This document shows, piece after piece, positions 43,953-53,762 of a stretch of 64,000 nucleotides of DNA. Below the pieces are notes generated by a model. It was given only the letters and a program-made list of their open reading frames with translations. It was not told the DNA's origin and did not search any database. The stretch lies in assembly GCA_028274465.1 (NCBI GenBank), contig CM051456.1, forward strand, positions 87,716,753 to 87,780,752, given 5' to 3'. The number at the start of each line of letters is the position of its first letter. Position 1 is the first letter of the stretch. Made by a program: the position numbers and the translations under genes. The stretch comes from Plantago ovata. Lineage: Eukaryota; Streptophyta; Magnoliopsida; Lamiales; Plantaginaceae.

Positions 43953-45580
43953 TGTTGTTCCCTTTAAACAACAAGAAAAGACTAGAGGGGGGGGGTGAAT
44001 AGTCTTTTCAAACTTTTTTTGTCGTTTAAAAACTTTCTCAGCAAGCGTAAGTTACTTTCCAGTGACTTGGTTTGCTGATACTTAAATCAGAGAGCGGAAG
44101 TCTTTGAAACAATAAGTGCTCTTTCAGCAAGTAAAGGGTTTCAGCAAGTGAAGTGAGTGACTGTGTACAAACAGATATAATTTGCTGAAAGCTAAATGCA
44201 GTAAGTAAATCACACAAACGCTTTTATAGTGGTATCTGAGAGTGGCGTAATCTCTCAACTAATCCACTTTGTCCTTTCTAGGACTGAATCCACTAAGATA
44301 TGATTGAGGTTCCTTACAATCTCCTATCTAAAGCGATTCAACAGAAACCAAAGCACACTTGCTTTATCTCCAACCTAAACTAGAGAACTTCAACCTTGTT
44401 CTCCACCAAACATGGTACTTTTAATCAGCAAAACTTTGCTCGATTAAGTTCCCCCTGAATATCACGCCTGAAAGGGTGTATTTTCAGTTAGAGAGTTTTG
44501 GGGTGAGATGACTTAATTATAACTTATTCAGTTACAACAAGTAATCTAAGAAACACAACTTGGAATACTTTGCAGTAAACAAGTTTGATTGTTTCTGGTG
44601 TCAAGACTTGTTCTTGTTCGAAAGAAAGAACACTTAACTAATTTCTTAGCCGAGTTTGTTCTACTTCTTCACAAGTAGCTTTTTCAAGCTTTAAGTCTTG
44701 GAACGGATCAATGGCAGTAAGAGTGTTTGAAGGTTTGTGAGTTTTTAAGCACAAGTGAGAGTTTGATCACGTTGTTGACACACTTCAACTCTTTGCCGGA
44801 TGACCTCTATTTATAGTGCAAGTAAGGAGCCGTTTGAATTTCAAATCCTAAGGCTTTTGTTCCTTAACATGTCACTATCTTGCTTTTGTACTTTCAGCAG
44901 CAACCTTTGTTTGTCTTCTAGTCTTCATGTCCTTCGCGTGTAAGCTTTGCATTAAATGCACATTTGAATAGAATTCAAACAGTAACATTGGAGCGCAAAA
45001 TCACGTACATTCAGCAAGAGGTCACATATGTTCATCAACAAGTGTTCATTCTCAGTTTCAGCAAGCACAACCTACTCTGTCTTTCAGATTTTCACTTATG
45101 CAATGCTGTTGCTGAAAATTTCACTTTCTGAGCAACACGTGCCTTACCAGTCTTCAGCAATCTTCAAGTCTTCAAGTCTTCAGATCTTCAAAAGTCTTCA
45201 AGATTCTGATCGGTTTCTTATTTGCTTCAATAATTTGTTTGTAATAAACAAAATACCTCTTCAGCAAATGCTTCAATAGGTCATTTTCTTTTCAGAAAAT
45301 AAGATTAATTAAAGCTAAGCATCAATAAGATATTTTCTTTTCAGAAAATAAAATACATCATACGCTAAAGTGTCAATAAATTATTTTCTTCTCAGAAAAT
45401 AAAATACGTCATACACAAAAGAAATAACTTATCTAACACCTATCTAAGTCATCAGCAAATGTTCCTCTTTTACAATGTCCTTAAAATTCTAAAAACCTAT
45501 GGACCTTAAGAGTACTAGTTACTGGACTGTTCTTAATTTAGCATGGTTAATTGCTCATCAAAATTACAAGTTACCTAACA
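43953..45580 (-). repeat. 3' LTR of D
   Basis: 1628 bp, TGTTAGG... to CCAACA equivalents (terminal base change TGTTGTTCC on plus). TATAAATAGAGG on the minus strand at about 44807-44818. Many TTGCTGA/TCAGCAA words. Confidence 0.92.
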
Positions 45581-45595
45581 AATTTCCCCCTTTTT
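45581..45595 (-). other. Polypurine tract of D
   Basis: The minus strand reads AAAAAGGGGGAAATT directly before the 3' LTR. Confidence 0.88.
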
Positions 45596-47639
45596 GATGT
45601 TAGCAATCCATGGCTAAATTAATTGTTACCCTTTTAGAGGTTTCTGATGTTGAATAAATCAGATGATTAATGCAAGCATACTTGAATTAATAAACAGTAA
45701 GCATAAGTAAGTTGCATAATCAAAACCAATAAGAGTCAATAAGAATTCATTGCTGAAAGTTATCATTCAGAAGATTACAAGAAAGCATAGATAACAATGA
45801 ATCAGCAAATAAAAACTTTAACAAAAAACTATTGCAGGGACTTAAACTCTTTTAGAGGATTTTCTCAAAATCTCTCTTACACTCTTCTCAGCAAGAGCAG
45901 TGAATTCAACACAATCCTTCTCGTAGTTTTCCAGAAGCCTACGGACTTGTAGTTGAAGAATTCTTGCATTTTTGCAGGCAATATGATGATGCTTTTCAGC
46001 ATTCATTTCCATGTAGTTAATTACCCACAAATGCATGCCCCAATTGTTTGCATGGAGAAGCTGTGTATCTGAAATGTTTCTCGGATGAATCTTTCTTAAC
46101 CAGAGAAGATCTTTTTCTTGATCCTTAGCAGTGAGATAGAAGTACTCATAAGGAATCAATCCAAGTTTCTTCTTAGGTTTCTTTGTTACCGGGTCAGCAT
46201 AGTAAGCGATGCCAGGTGGTTTTATCAAATCTGGTTCTTGTCTATATGTCTTACCAATGGCAACTCTTCTTATATGGACCTCAAGATTCAACCATCTCCC
46301 AACAATATTTCTTGGGAGGGATTCTTCCCTTTGCTTTCTTTGGACCTTGAGTTCAATCCATTTGAACATCTGATTCAAAATGGCTGTAGGAAAGAACTCA
46401 TTTACCAGCAAGTCTTCCAGCTTTAGGATCCAGCAACCATGAATGTTTCTGATCACATTCTGAGTGGTTTCATCATTGCTGGTCTTTGTATATTCAATGC
46501 CAGAGCCAATAGCAATGCTGGCCAGCCTTTTCTCTTCCTGTCTTTGCCTTCTTCTTCTTGTTTTAGCATTGTCTTGATCTCTTGCTGAAGAGTCAGACGA
46601 AAAATGCCTTGAGTGGCCAGACGAAGTTATGGCTGTTAAGGGTCTAGCTCTTATGGCTTGAGCTATTGTTTGATTGTCATCATCTTCTTCATCATCTTCA
46701 TTCAGATTGTGATGACTTTCATTGTGACAGAAATCTTGAGTTTCAGCAGCGGTTTTTCTCTTTTTGGTACTTGCTGAATTTAACTCAGTTTCTGCTTGTC
46801 TTTTAGAACTTTGCTCTCTTTCAGCAAGAGGTTCTAGTGGAAGTGGCACATCAGCAGCAGGAGTAGGAGGGGTTTGATTTCTCTTTCTAGTGTTCTTCTT
46901 TTCCCCCTTAGACATGGATTGCAACATTGGAGTGATGTCCAGAGAATAAAACTCATTGCAATTTTCAGCAAGAGTGTTGAGACTGTTATACTGCATGATG
47001 ATTTCTTGTTGGTCAGAGTTCATTGTTGCTAACTCTTTTTGAATGTTCATCATGTTCTCTTCATGTCTTTTCTCTGTTGCGGCCTTCTCATCCATAATAT
47101 TCTGAGCTTTGACAAGAGCAGTCTTTGCAAGCTTGAGCGCCTGACTTACATCTTCTTCATAGCTCTTGTGATAAAGACTTATGTCTCTTTGAGCTATTGT
47201 CAAAGTTGTAGTGCGTCTCAGCACTGTAGCCAATATCTTTCCAATGTCAAGTGGGCTCTCAGCAAGCAATGCCTCATCTTCAGCTTTGCAGGCATCATGG
47301 ACTTGTTTTAGTGCTAGAATTCTGGGAGTAAACTCCTCAACTCTTGGGAACGGCACTAAATGCGGTGTTAAGGAATGAACCTTAATTTCAGAAGCAAACT
47401 GATCATCACGCGTCAGCAATTCGGCTCTTAGACCATCGTCTAAATCATTGATGTAATCAGGAGGAGGAATCTGAACGACTTTTGGGTCTCTTTTGGATTG
47501 ATCATCATCATTTTCTGACAAGTCGTCATCATCCTCAGATTCATCAAGTTGAGCGACTTTGGAGCCTTTGTCAGTAGCTTCACTTCCTTTTTGTTGAGTG
47601 GTTGCTGATGGCAACACTTCAGACTCAACAACTGGAGTT

Positions 47640-47775
47640 TCACCAGTAGATAGTTGTTTCAATTGAGTTTGGGGCTCAATTACTGGAGTTTCGCCAGTAG
47701 TTAGTTTTAATTGAGTAGTTGCTGAAGGCAACGTTTGAGACTCAATAACTGGAGTTGCGCCAGTAGTAAGTGGAA
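47640..47775 (-). repeat. In-frame repeats encoding TTGETPV motifs
   Basis: Three to four copies of a unit encoding (T/S)TGETPVIE followed by LPSATTQ or a shorter linker lie in the D accessory ORF. A2 has a single copy at about 5095-5165. Tandem expansion inside the coding frame. Confidence 0.75.
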
Positions 47776-48691
47776 GGGATGGAACTTCCTTCGATTTTGG
47801 TCTTGAAGATTCACCAATTTCCAGATCCTACGTATGCCTTGCATGGATCACGAGACTATTTTGTAGAGCTCGTTGGTAATCTTCATCTTCTTCATCCTCA
47901 TCTTCAAGGTTTTCTTCAGTAACCTTGGCATCAGAAACTGGACTCTTGCCATTTTTCAAGGCAGCCCTTTTTCTGGCGTATTCTTCTTCAGTATTAGCAC
48001 CTTGTACAGGTGCTTGATTTTCAGCATCAGCAGGAGGAGGTTGAGATTCTTGCTAAGATTGTTGTTGTTCAGCTTGCTGATTGTCAGAGGGATTAGTTTC
48101 AGCAGCTGTTAACTTTAATCCACCAGCACCAGGACTTGGATCTTGATTGTCATCATCGTCATCCTTCTTGTCCTTAGAATCTTTCCCTTCATCATCACTG
48201 GGATCAGTGGGAATGTTCTCATCTTCTTCTTCTTCTTCATCATCTGTCAGAATGACTAGATCAACATGCTTGTATAAAGCAACACTTGTCACTTCCTCTT
48301 CCTCAGTTAATTTGTGGGGATCAGCCACCACAGGAACAAAAAGACCTTTGAGCATCACAGCTTGTTCAGCTGGAGAGGCACTCTTAAATTTGGCCTTCAT
48401 ATTCTCTTTGATTTGAGCAATCAGATTTGAACTCATTTGCTGAGAATATGTCATTTCTTCAGGAAGGATGGAGTGGACAAATGTTTCGAGCTTCAGTAGT
48501 GAAGATCTCTTTTTCACATTTGAGAGATGAAGGTGAAGATCTGAGAAGTCCATTCTCCTATATCTTTGCCAGTTGCTGACGGACTTAGCAACTCTTGACA
48601 AAGTTGTCCTCTTGAAGCTCAAGTAAAGTTCTTCAGAACTTACTTGCTGATCTTCAGTGATGAGTACCACTTCAGTGGTCTCCTTTTGAGC

Positions 48692-48766
48692 CTGAAAAAG
48701 AATTTTATTTAGATCAGGATTGGTTTGAAGAATTGTTTTAGAGTTTAAATCTGAAACATGATTTAC
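48692..48766 (-). other. Candidate mini-intron 3 of accessory ORF (75 bp)
   Basis: CAGCAG|GTAAATCATG ... TTCTTTTTCAG|GCTC. Phase 0 on both sides. It has no stop, so unspliced RNA would also read through. Confidence 0.55.
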
Positions 48767-48844
48767 CTGCTGAGAGTCAGCAAGCTCATGTAGTACAATT
48801 TCCATTCCATGAGGAGCTTGAGTAGCATCCTCCATTTGTTCATC

Positions 48845-48915
48845 CTGAAATAAATTAAATTAGACGCAAGTACTAAGCTGTCAAACTTAGTTTTTATACC
48901 AAAATTATTAACTAC
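48845..48915 (-). other. Candidate mini-intron 2 of accessory ORF (71 bp)
   Basis: CAGCAG|GTAGTTAATAA ... AATTTATTTCAG|GATG. Phase 0. It contains an in-frame TAA right after the donor, so removal is needed for a continuous protein. Confidence 0.6.
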
Positions 48916-48984
48916 CTGCTGAGCAGGGAGTGTTGGTTCTGGTGCAGAGGCTTCAGCAACCTTCTGACTTGTATCTTGAGAAGT

Positions 48985-49058
48985 CTGTAGAGAAAGAATA
49001 ATTTTAGCAAAGAACAATTTTCAGAATTTGAAGTTTTACTGATGGTTGAATTAACTAC
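48985..49058 (-). other. Candidate mini-intron 1 of accessory ORF (74 bp)
   Basis: CAGCAG|GTAGTTAATTC ... TTCTTTCTCTACAG|ACTTC. Phase 0. 74 bp is not a multiple of three, so the downstream frame is only reached by splicing. Confidence 0.62.
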
Positions 49059-49436
49059 CTGCTGAGGAAGGACAGGTTGTGGCTCAGTCCTTTCAGCATT
49101 AACAGTTTCTTCAGCTTCTTGGACTGTTTCTTCAGCAGACTTCTGATTTTGCTCTAACTGAGAAAGCTGTGCGGTTTCAGCAATCTCCCTTGTCTCTGAA
49201 TTGACAAGTTGAGCAGAAGCATCTTGACCTTTAAGCTCACTGCTTGTCATGAAGAGATCAATTGACTTGTTGGATGATTCTTCAATCTCCAACTCCATTT
49301 GTTTGCTTAAATCTTCCAGTACAAGCTGGACTTTGTCAATGAAGTCTTGGGGGAACTTGGGCCAGTATCTCAGCATTAAAGATGCGTCGTTTGAATCATG
49401 CTCTTGAGTTTTCAACACTTCAGAGCCAGGAACCAT

Positions 49437-49828
49437 TGCTATCTCAGCAACTGGTCCATCAGCAGCTGGGTTTCAGCAACTTGATGAGTTGCTTGTTCGC
49501 AACCATCTGTAACAGCCAGGCAAGTGCCGCTCTTTGGCAGATCAGCGCAATGTTCCGCGTACTGGTTCCATGGTGGGATCATCAGAGTATCACAATGTAA
49601 TAGCGGAAATTGGGGCAGAATTCATTTCCACGGCTATTGGGACTTAGTCTCAGTAGGAGTTATCAACGTGTAATTAATTAGTTGAAGGCTTCTCAACACT
49701 TCAACTTCTGATGTATGGGTTTCAGTAATTATTTCAGCCAACATCACTGGCAAATTTCTGTCAGCATTTGCTGGGAAATTGACGGAGTGAAGTACCTTGG
49801 ACATTGGGGACTGACTGAGAAGCCAGTT
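49437..49828 (-). other. Upstream part of accessory region of D, next to gap
   Basis: Minus-strand open stretches with possible coding (WNQYAEHCADLPKSG and others, about 49590-49450) run toward the accessory ORF but are interrupted by a frame change near 49470 and a stop. The left end of the coding region is lost in the N gap. Confidence 0.4.
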
Positions 49829-49928
49829 NNNNNNNNNNNNNNNNNNNNNNNNNNNNNNNNNNNNNNNNNNNNNNNNNNNNNNNNNNNNNNNNNNNNNNNN
49901 NNNNNNNNNNNNNNNNNNNNNNNNNNNN
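49829..49928. other. Assembly gap of 100 N
   Basis: Exactly 100 N, the conventional length for a scaffold gap of unknown size. It falls between the hairpin array and the accessory ORF of D, where the N-terminal accessory domain (seen in A2 at 17632-18080) would be expected. Confidence 0.95.
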
Positions 49929-49997
49929 AATCTAGATACTTGCTGAAAGTTCCCCCTTACTTAGATATCTCATATTTTCTAAGTTTAAAAGATATTT

Positions 49998-50356
49998 CTG
50001 ATTTCCCGTATCAGTAAAATTCTTTTGACTTTGAGACATCCTTTGGTAAAATCTGAGAGATGAGATTTTGCTCTTTTTCTGAATTCCCGTTTCAGAAAAT
50101 TCTTTGATACTTGAATACCTGTTTCAGTATCTTTTGATTGTCTAAGTACCCGTCTCAGCAATCCTAAGTTCTTTCACTTACTGAGTTCCTGTCTCAGCAA
50201 GTGATCAAGTTTCCTAACAAATACCTGTTTTGAAGGAATTACTTGCTGAATGCCTGTTTCAGCAATCATGTTGTGACTTATCATTTCTTAGAAGAAATCA
50301 GTGACTTGGTCTTTTGGACAGGAATACTTTGGCTTGCTGAATACCTGTTTCAGCAT
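49998..50356. repeat. Array of seven degenerate hairpins after pol of D
   Basis: Seven units of the form (TTG)CTGA-N8/9-TCAG(CAA), near 49998, 50079, 50112, 50142, 50178, 50242 and 50333. The middle resembles ATACCTGTT on the plus strand. The arms pair as TTGCTGA/TCAGCAA. The same array follows pol in E. Confidence 0.8.
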
Positions 50357-50373
50357 TCTGCCAAGTGTATCCT

Positions 50374-51360
50374 TTATTGAGGTAGTTCAATCAATCCAAG
50401 GTTATACCTTAGCATTGCGAACCTATTATCCGGTAGGGGCTTGGTAAAGATGTCAGCAAGCTGATCTTCAGTACCTACTTTCACAACCTCAATATCACCT
50501 TTTTCCACATGATCTCTAATGAAATGATGTCTAATATCAATGTGCTTGGTCCTAGAGTGAAACTTAGGATTTTGCGTAATTGCAATAGCACTTGTATTAT
50601 CACAAAAGATTGGTGTTTTCTTTGCAGAAATACCATAATCTCTTAATTGTTGCTGAATCCATAGGATTTGAGCTGTGCAACAACCAGCTGCAATGTATTC
50701 AGATTCAGTAGATGAATTGGCGACACACGTTTGCTTCTTGCTGAACCATGATATTAATCTAGTACCCCAAAAACTGACAAGTTCCAGAGGTACTTTTTCT
50801 ATCAAGAGTTGATCCACCATGATCAGCATCAGAATAGCCAACCAATTCAAGTCCAGAATCTTTTGGATACCATAATCCAACATTGACTGTACCTTTAACA
50901 TATTTCAGTATTTTAATTGCCTTTTTGTAGTGTGATTCTCTTGGATCCGATTGGAATCTTGCACACACACAAACAGCATACTGAATGTCAGGTCTACTTG
51001 CTGTTAAATACAACAAGGAACCAATGAGCTTCCTATACTTGTGTTCTTCAACACTTTTGTCCTCTTTAGTATAGCCCATTTGGTACCAACACTCATAGGG
51101 ATCTTTTTAGGTTTTTCATCCTCTTTGATCCTAAACTTTATGAGCATTTCTTTCGCATAATTTGCTTGATTTATGAATATTCCATCTTTGAGTTGCTTGA
51201 CTTGCAACCCTAGGAAATAATTCAATTTTCCCATCATACTCATTTCAAACTTATTTGTCATGAGTTTGGCAAAATCATCACAAAGTTGCTTGTCCTTAGA
51301 TCCAAAAATTATGTCATCCACATAAATTTGAACTAAGATTAATTTACCATCATGGTTCAT
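50374..51360 (-). pseudogene. pol: End of RT and RNase H of D
   Basis: Three overlapping frames: 51004-51360 (RT palm with [11 protein letters not shown] and YFLGLQVKQ), 50759-51079 (YRKLIGSLLYLTASRPDI, connection) and 50374-50901 (RNase H with STESEYIAAGCC, FCDNTSAI and ADIFTKPLP). Frameshifts lie near 51357, 51060 and 50780. The protein ends at 50374 (LGLIELPQ). Motifs are typical of copia Pol and the catalytic YVDD is present. Confidence 0.92.
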
Positions 51361-53418
51361 GGTAAAAAGAGTTTGTCAACTTCACCTTTCTTGAAACCAT
51401 TTTCCAGCAAGAACTTAGCTAAGGTATCATACCATGCTCTTGGTGCTTGTTTTAGACCATATACAGCTTTCTGAAGCTTATATACCATCTTTGTTTCTGA
51501 GGGAAGTTCAAAGCCAGGGCGTTGTTCTAGGTAGACTTTTTCAGCAAGTTCACCATTTAAGAATGCACTCTTAACATCCATTTGGTAAACAATGAAGTCA
51601 TTGTGAGCAGCAAAGGCCAAGAAAAGCCTAATTGCATCCAATCTTGCAACTGGAGCGTAAGACTCATCATAGTCCAATCCTTTAGTTTGACAGTAACCTT
51701 GAGCAACTAAGCGTGCTTTGTTTCTTGTTACTTCACCAGACTCGCTCAGCTTGTTTCTGAACACCCACTTTGTACCAATAGCTTTCTTATTTTCAGCAAG
51801 TGGCACAAGTTTCCAGACTTTGTTTCTTTCAAATTGATCCAATTCTTCTTGCATTGCCTTTATCCATTCAGAATGCTTCAAAGCTTCTTCTATGGTTTTA
51901 GGTTCAATTTCTGAAACAAAGCAAGAGAATAAAGATTCTACTTCTACGACAGTTGCTTCTTCAGCAAGTCCTTGAGTAGTTTTGGATCTAGTCACTTGGC
52001 GTTTATTAATATCGCCAATCATATCCGTAGAGGGATGATCTCTAATCCATTTATTAACAGGTTTCCTGTTTGTTTGATCAGGATACGTTTGCTCATCAGC
52101 ATGTGACTCTTCAGTATGTACTTGTTCAGTACTACTGGGAATTTGTGTCTCTGCTGAGATTTGATCATCAGCAACTGCTTGCTCAGCATTGCTGGGTTGA
52201 GGTACTTCATCAGCACGCACTGGAGATTGCGTAATTTCAGCAACTTCCGGAGCAACCGCATCTTTTGCTGGAAATTCTTTGTCGTGAACTATATTTATCT
52301 TGTCATGACTCGGGGGAGGAGAATCATTGTCAGAATCATCATTTAGTTCAATTGACTTGATTTGTCTAGCATCAGATTCAGTTCTTTGCTCATGTATGAT
52401 TAGCTTTTTGATACATTCTGATATTTCTTCTTCAGCACGCACACCTTGTGTCTTTTCGTAGAATACAACATGCACATATTCTTCAATCTTTTGTGCCTTT
52501 TTGTTGTAAACTCTGTAAGCTTTACTATGCAAGGAGTAGCCAAGAAATATCGCTTCGTCTGCCTTTGGTTGAAATGTTCTTAGGTATTCTCTACCATTGT
52601 TAAGAACGAAACACTTGCAACCAAATACTCTTAGATGAGTGATGTTAGGAGGTCTTCCAACAAACAATTCATAAGGAGTTTTGTTGTATTCCTTAGTAAT
52701 CAAACATCTATTCTGAGTATAGCAGGCGGTATTAATCGCTTCAACCCAGTAAGCCTCACTTATCTCAGTGTCAGCAAGCATTGTTCTTGCGGCTTCTTTC
52801 AGGGTACGATTCTTCCGTTCAGCAACACCATTTTGCTGTGGTGTCCTTACTGAGGATAACTGATGTTGAATACCTTTGGAGGTACAATATTCAGTTATGT
52901 ACTGGTTTACAAACTCAGTACCATGGTCTGTCCTTATGACTCTTACCTTGTCATTTTTCATGACTTCAAGCTTATTCAGCAAGTTAGGTATTTCAGTCTT
53001 GGTTTCAGATTTGTGCTTGATGAATACTACCCAAGTGAATCTTGAATAGTCATCTACCACGACTAGACCATACTTCTTACCAGCATAGCTTGTTGAAGAA
53101 GATTCAAACAAGTCCATGTGTAAGAGTTGTAAAGGTTTTGTAGTTGACGGTACTGCCTTGTTCTTGAAAGAAGATTTGGTTTGCTTTCCTTGCTGACATG
53201 CATTGCAAACACCATCCTTCTTAAAAGTAACCCTAGGTAATCCAACTACAAGTGCCTTTTTAGACAGCTTATTCAGCGTCTTGAAGTTTAGATGACTTGT
53301 TCGTTTATGCCATAACCATGCTTTTTCAGCAAGGCAATCATGATCTGAGACAAGGCATTTTCAATGTTTGCTGAAGACCAATCAACGGTGTACAAGCCTC
53401 CTGATCTTCTTGCAATCA
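51357..53418 (-). pseudogene. pol: Integrase and RT N-terminal part of D
   Basis: A long frame at 51357-53117 covers the integrase core (MDLFESSS with first [10 protein letters not shown] with second D, VAERKNRT with catalytic E) and a Glu/Gln-rich linker. It continues with [13 protein letters not shown], the RT start (TKWVFRNK), [14 protein letters not shown] and [11 protein letters not shown], ending by frameshift at 51357 just before YVDD. Upstream, 53118-53418 carries the GAG-pre-integrase zinc region ([16 protein letters not shown]) in shifted frames. The first break is near 53420, where one A is missing compared with E. Confidence 0.9.
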
Positions 53419-53757
53419 TTATAACCTTTTAGTCTCAAAATCTACAAGTTTATATTCATCACTTTTAATTTCGATGAAGTATCCTTTGTCAACAAATTGA
53501 CTCATGCTGAAAAGGTTAAACTTAAGATTTTTGACATAAAGAACTCCAGAAATGGTTATGCATCCCAACTTCACATCACCATAGCCTTTTGTAGATCCGG
53601 AGCCTCCACCAGCAAACCTTATTGTTGGACATTTAGACCACCGTCTATAGTTTATAAGGTTATTCTTGTTGCCCGTCATGTGCTTTCCACAACCACTATC
53701 AAAGTGCCAGATTGCATCGTTTGTCTCCGTGGCTGCAGTCTGCACAATCAAGAGCAA
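53419..53757 (-). CDS. pol: Protease segment of D
   Basis: An open frame with WHFDSGCGKHMTG (aspartic protease active-site region) and GGGSGSTKGYGDVKLG, followed by LYVKNLKFNLFSMSQ. It begins after the Gag stop in another frame. A TTGATTGTGCAG| acceptor-like site at 53740 precedes the coding start. It ends at 53419 by a frameshift into pre-integrase. Confidence 0.85.
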   Translation of the reverse strand: MLLIVQTAATETNDAIWHFDSGCGKHMTGNKNNLINYRRWSKCPTIRFAGGGSGSTKGYGDVKLGCITISGVLYVKNLKFNLFSMSQFVDKGYFIEIKSDEYKLVDFETKRL

Positions 53758-53762
53758 ACAAG

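Larger units (their letters stand above)
45842..49436 (-). pseudogene. Large intron-containing accessory ORF of D
   Basis: A post-pol ORF of family S with no recognised function. Removing three candidate phase-0 introns joins exons of 126 (49436-49059), 23 (48984-48916), 26 (48844-48767) and about 949 codons (48691-45842) in one frame. Two in-frame TAG codons (48053-48055 and 47828-47830) break it; both look like point mutations. Features in order: a Gln/Glu/Ser-rich N-terminus, RYRRMDFSDL, and strongly acidic tracts (DDEEEEEDEN, about 48240). Then come TTGETPV-type repeats (47640-47770), a coiled coil (about 47200-46980), basic clusters KKRKTAAE and KTRRRRQRQ, and a C-terminal block conserved with A2 (GLIPYEYFYLTAKDQE). 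Composition suggests a nuclear protein. No signal peptide or transmembrane segment is visible, so an envelope role is unlikely. A frame with plausible coding continues upstream to about 49600. Confidence 0.72.

Noticed and set aside
48053-48055. Programmed UAG readthrough in the accessory ORF of D
   Set aside because: The context is TAG-CAA-GAA, not the known CAR-YYA readthrough context. A second TAG occurs at 47828 where A2 has a sense codon, so point mutation is simpler.
49715-50017. ORF across the N gap
   Set aside because: One third of the frame is N, so the translation has no meaning.
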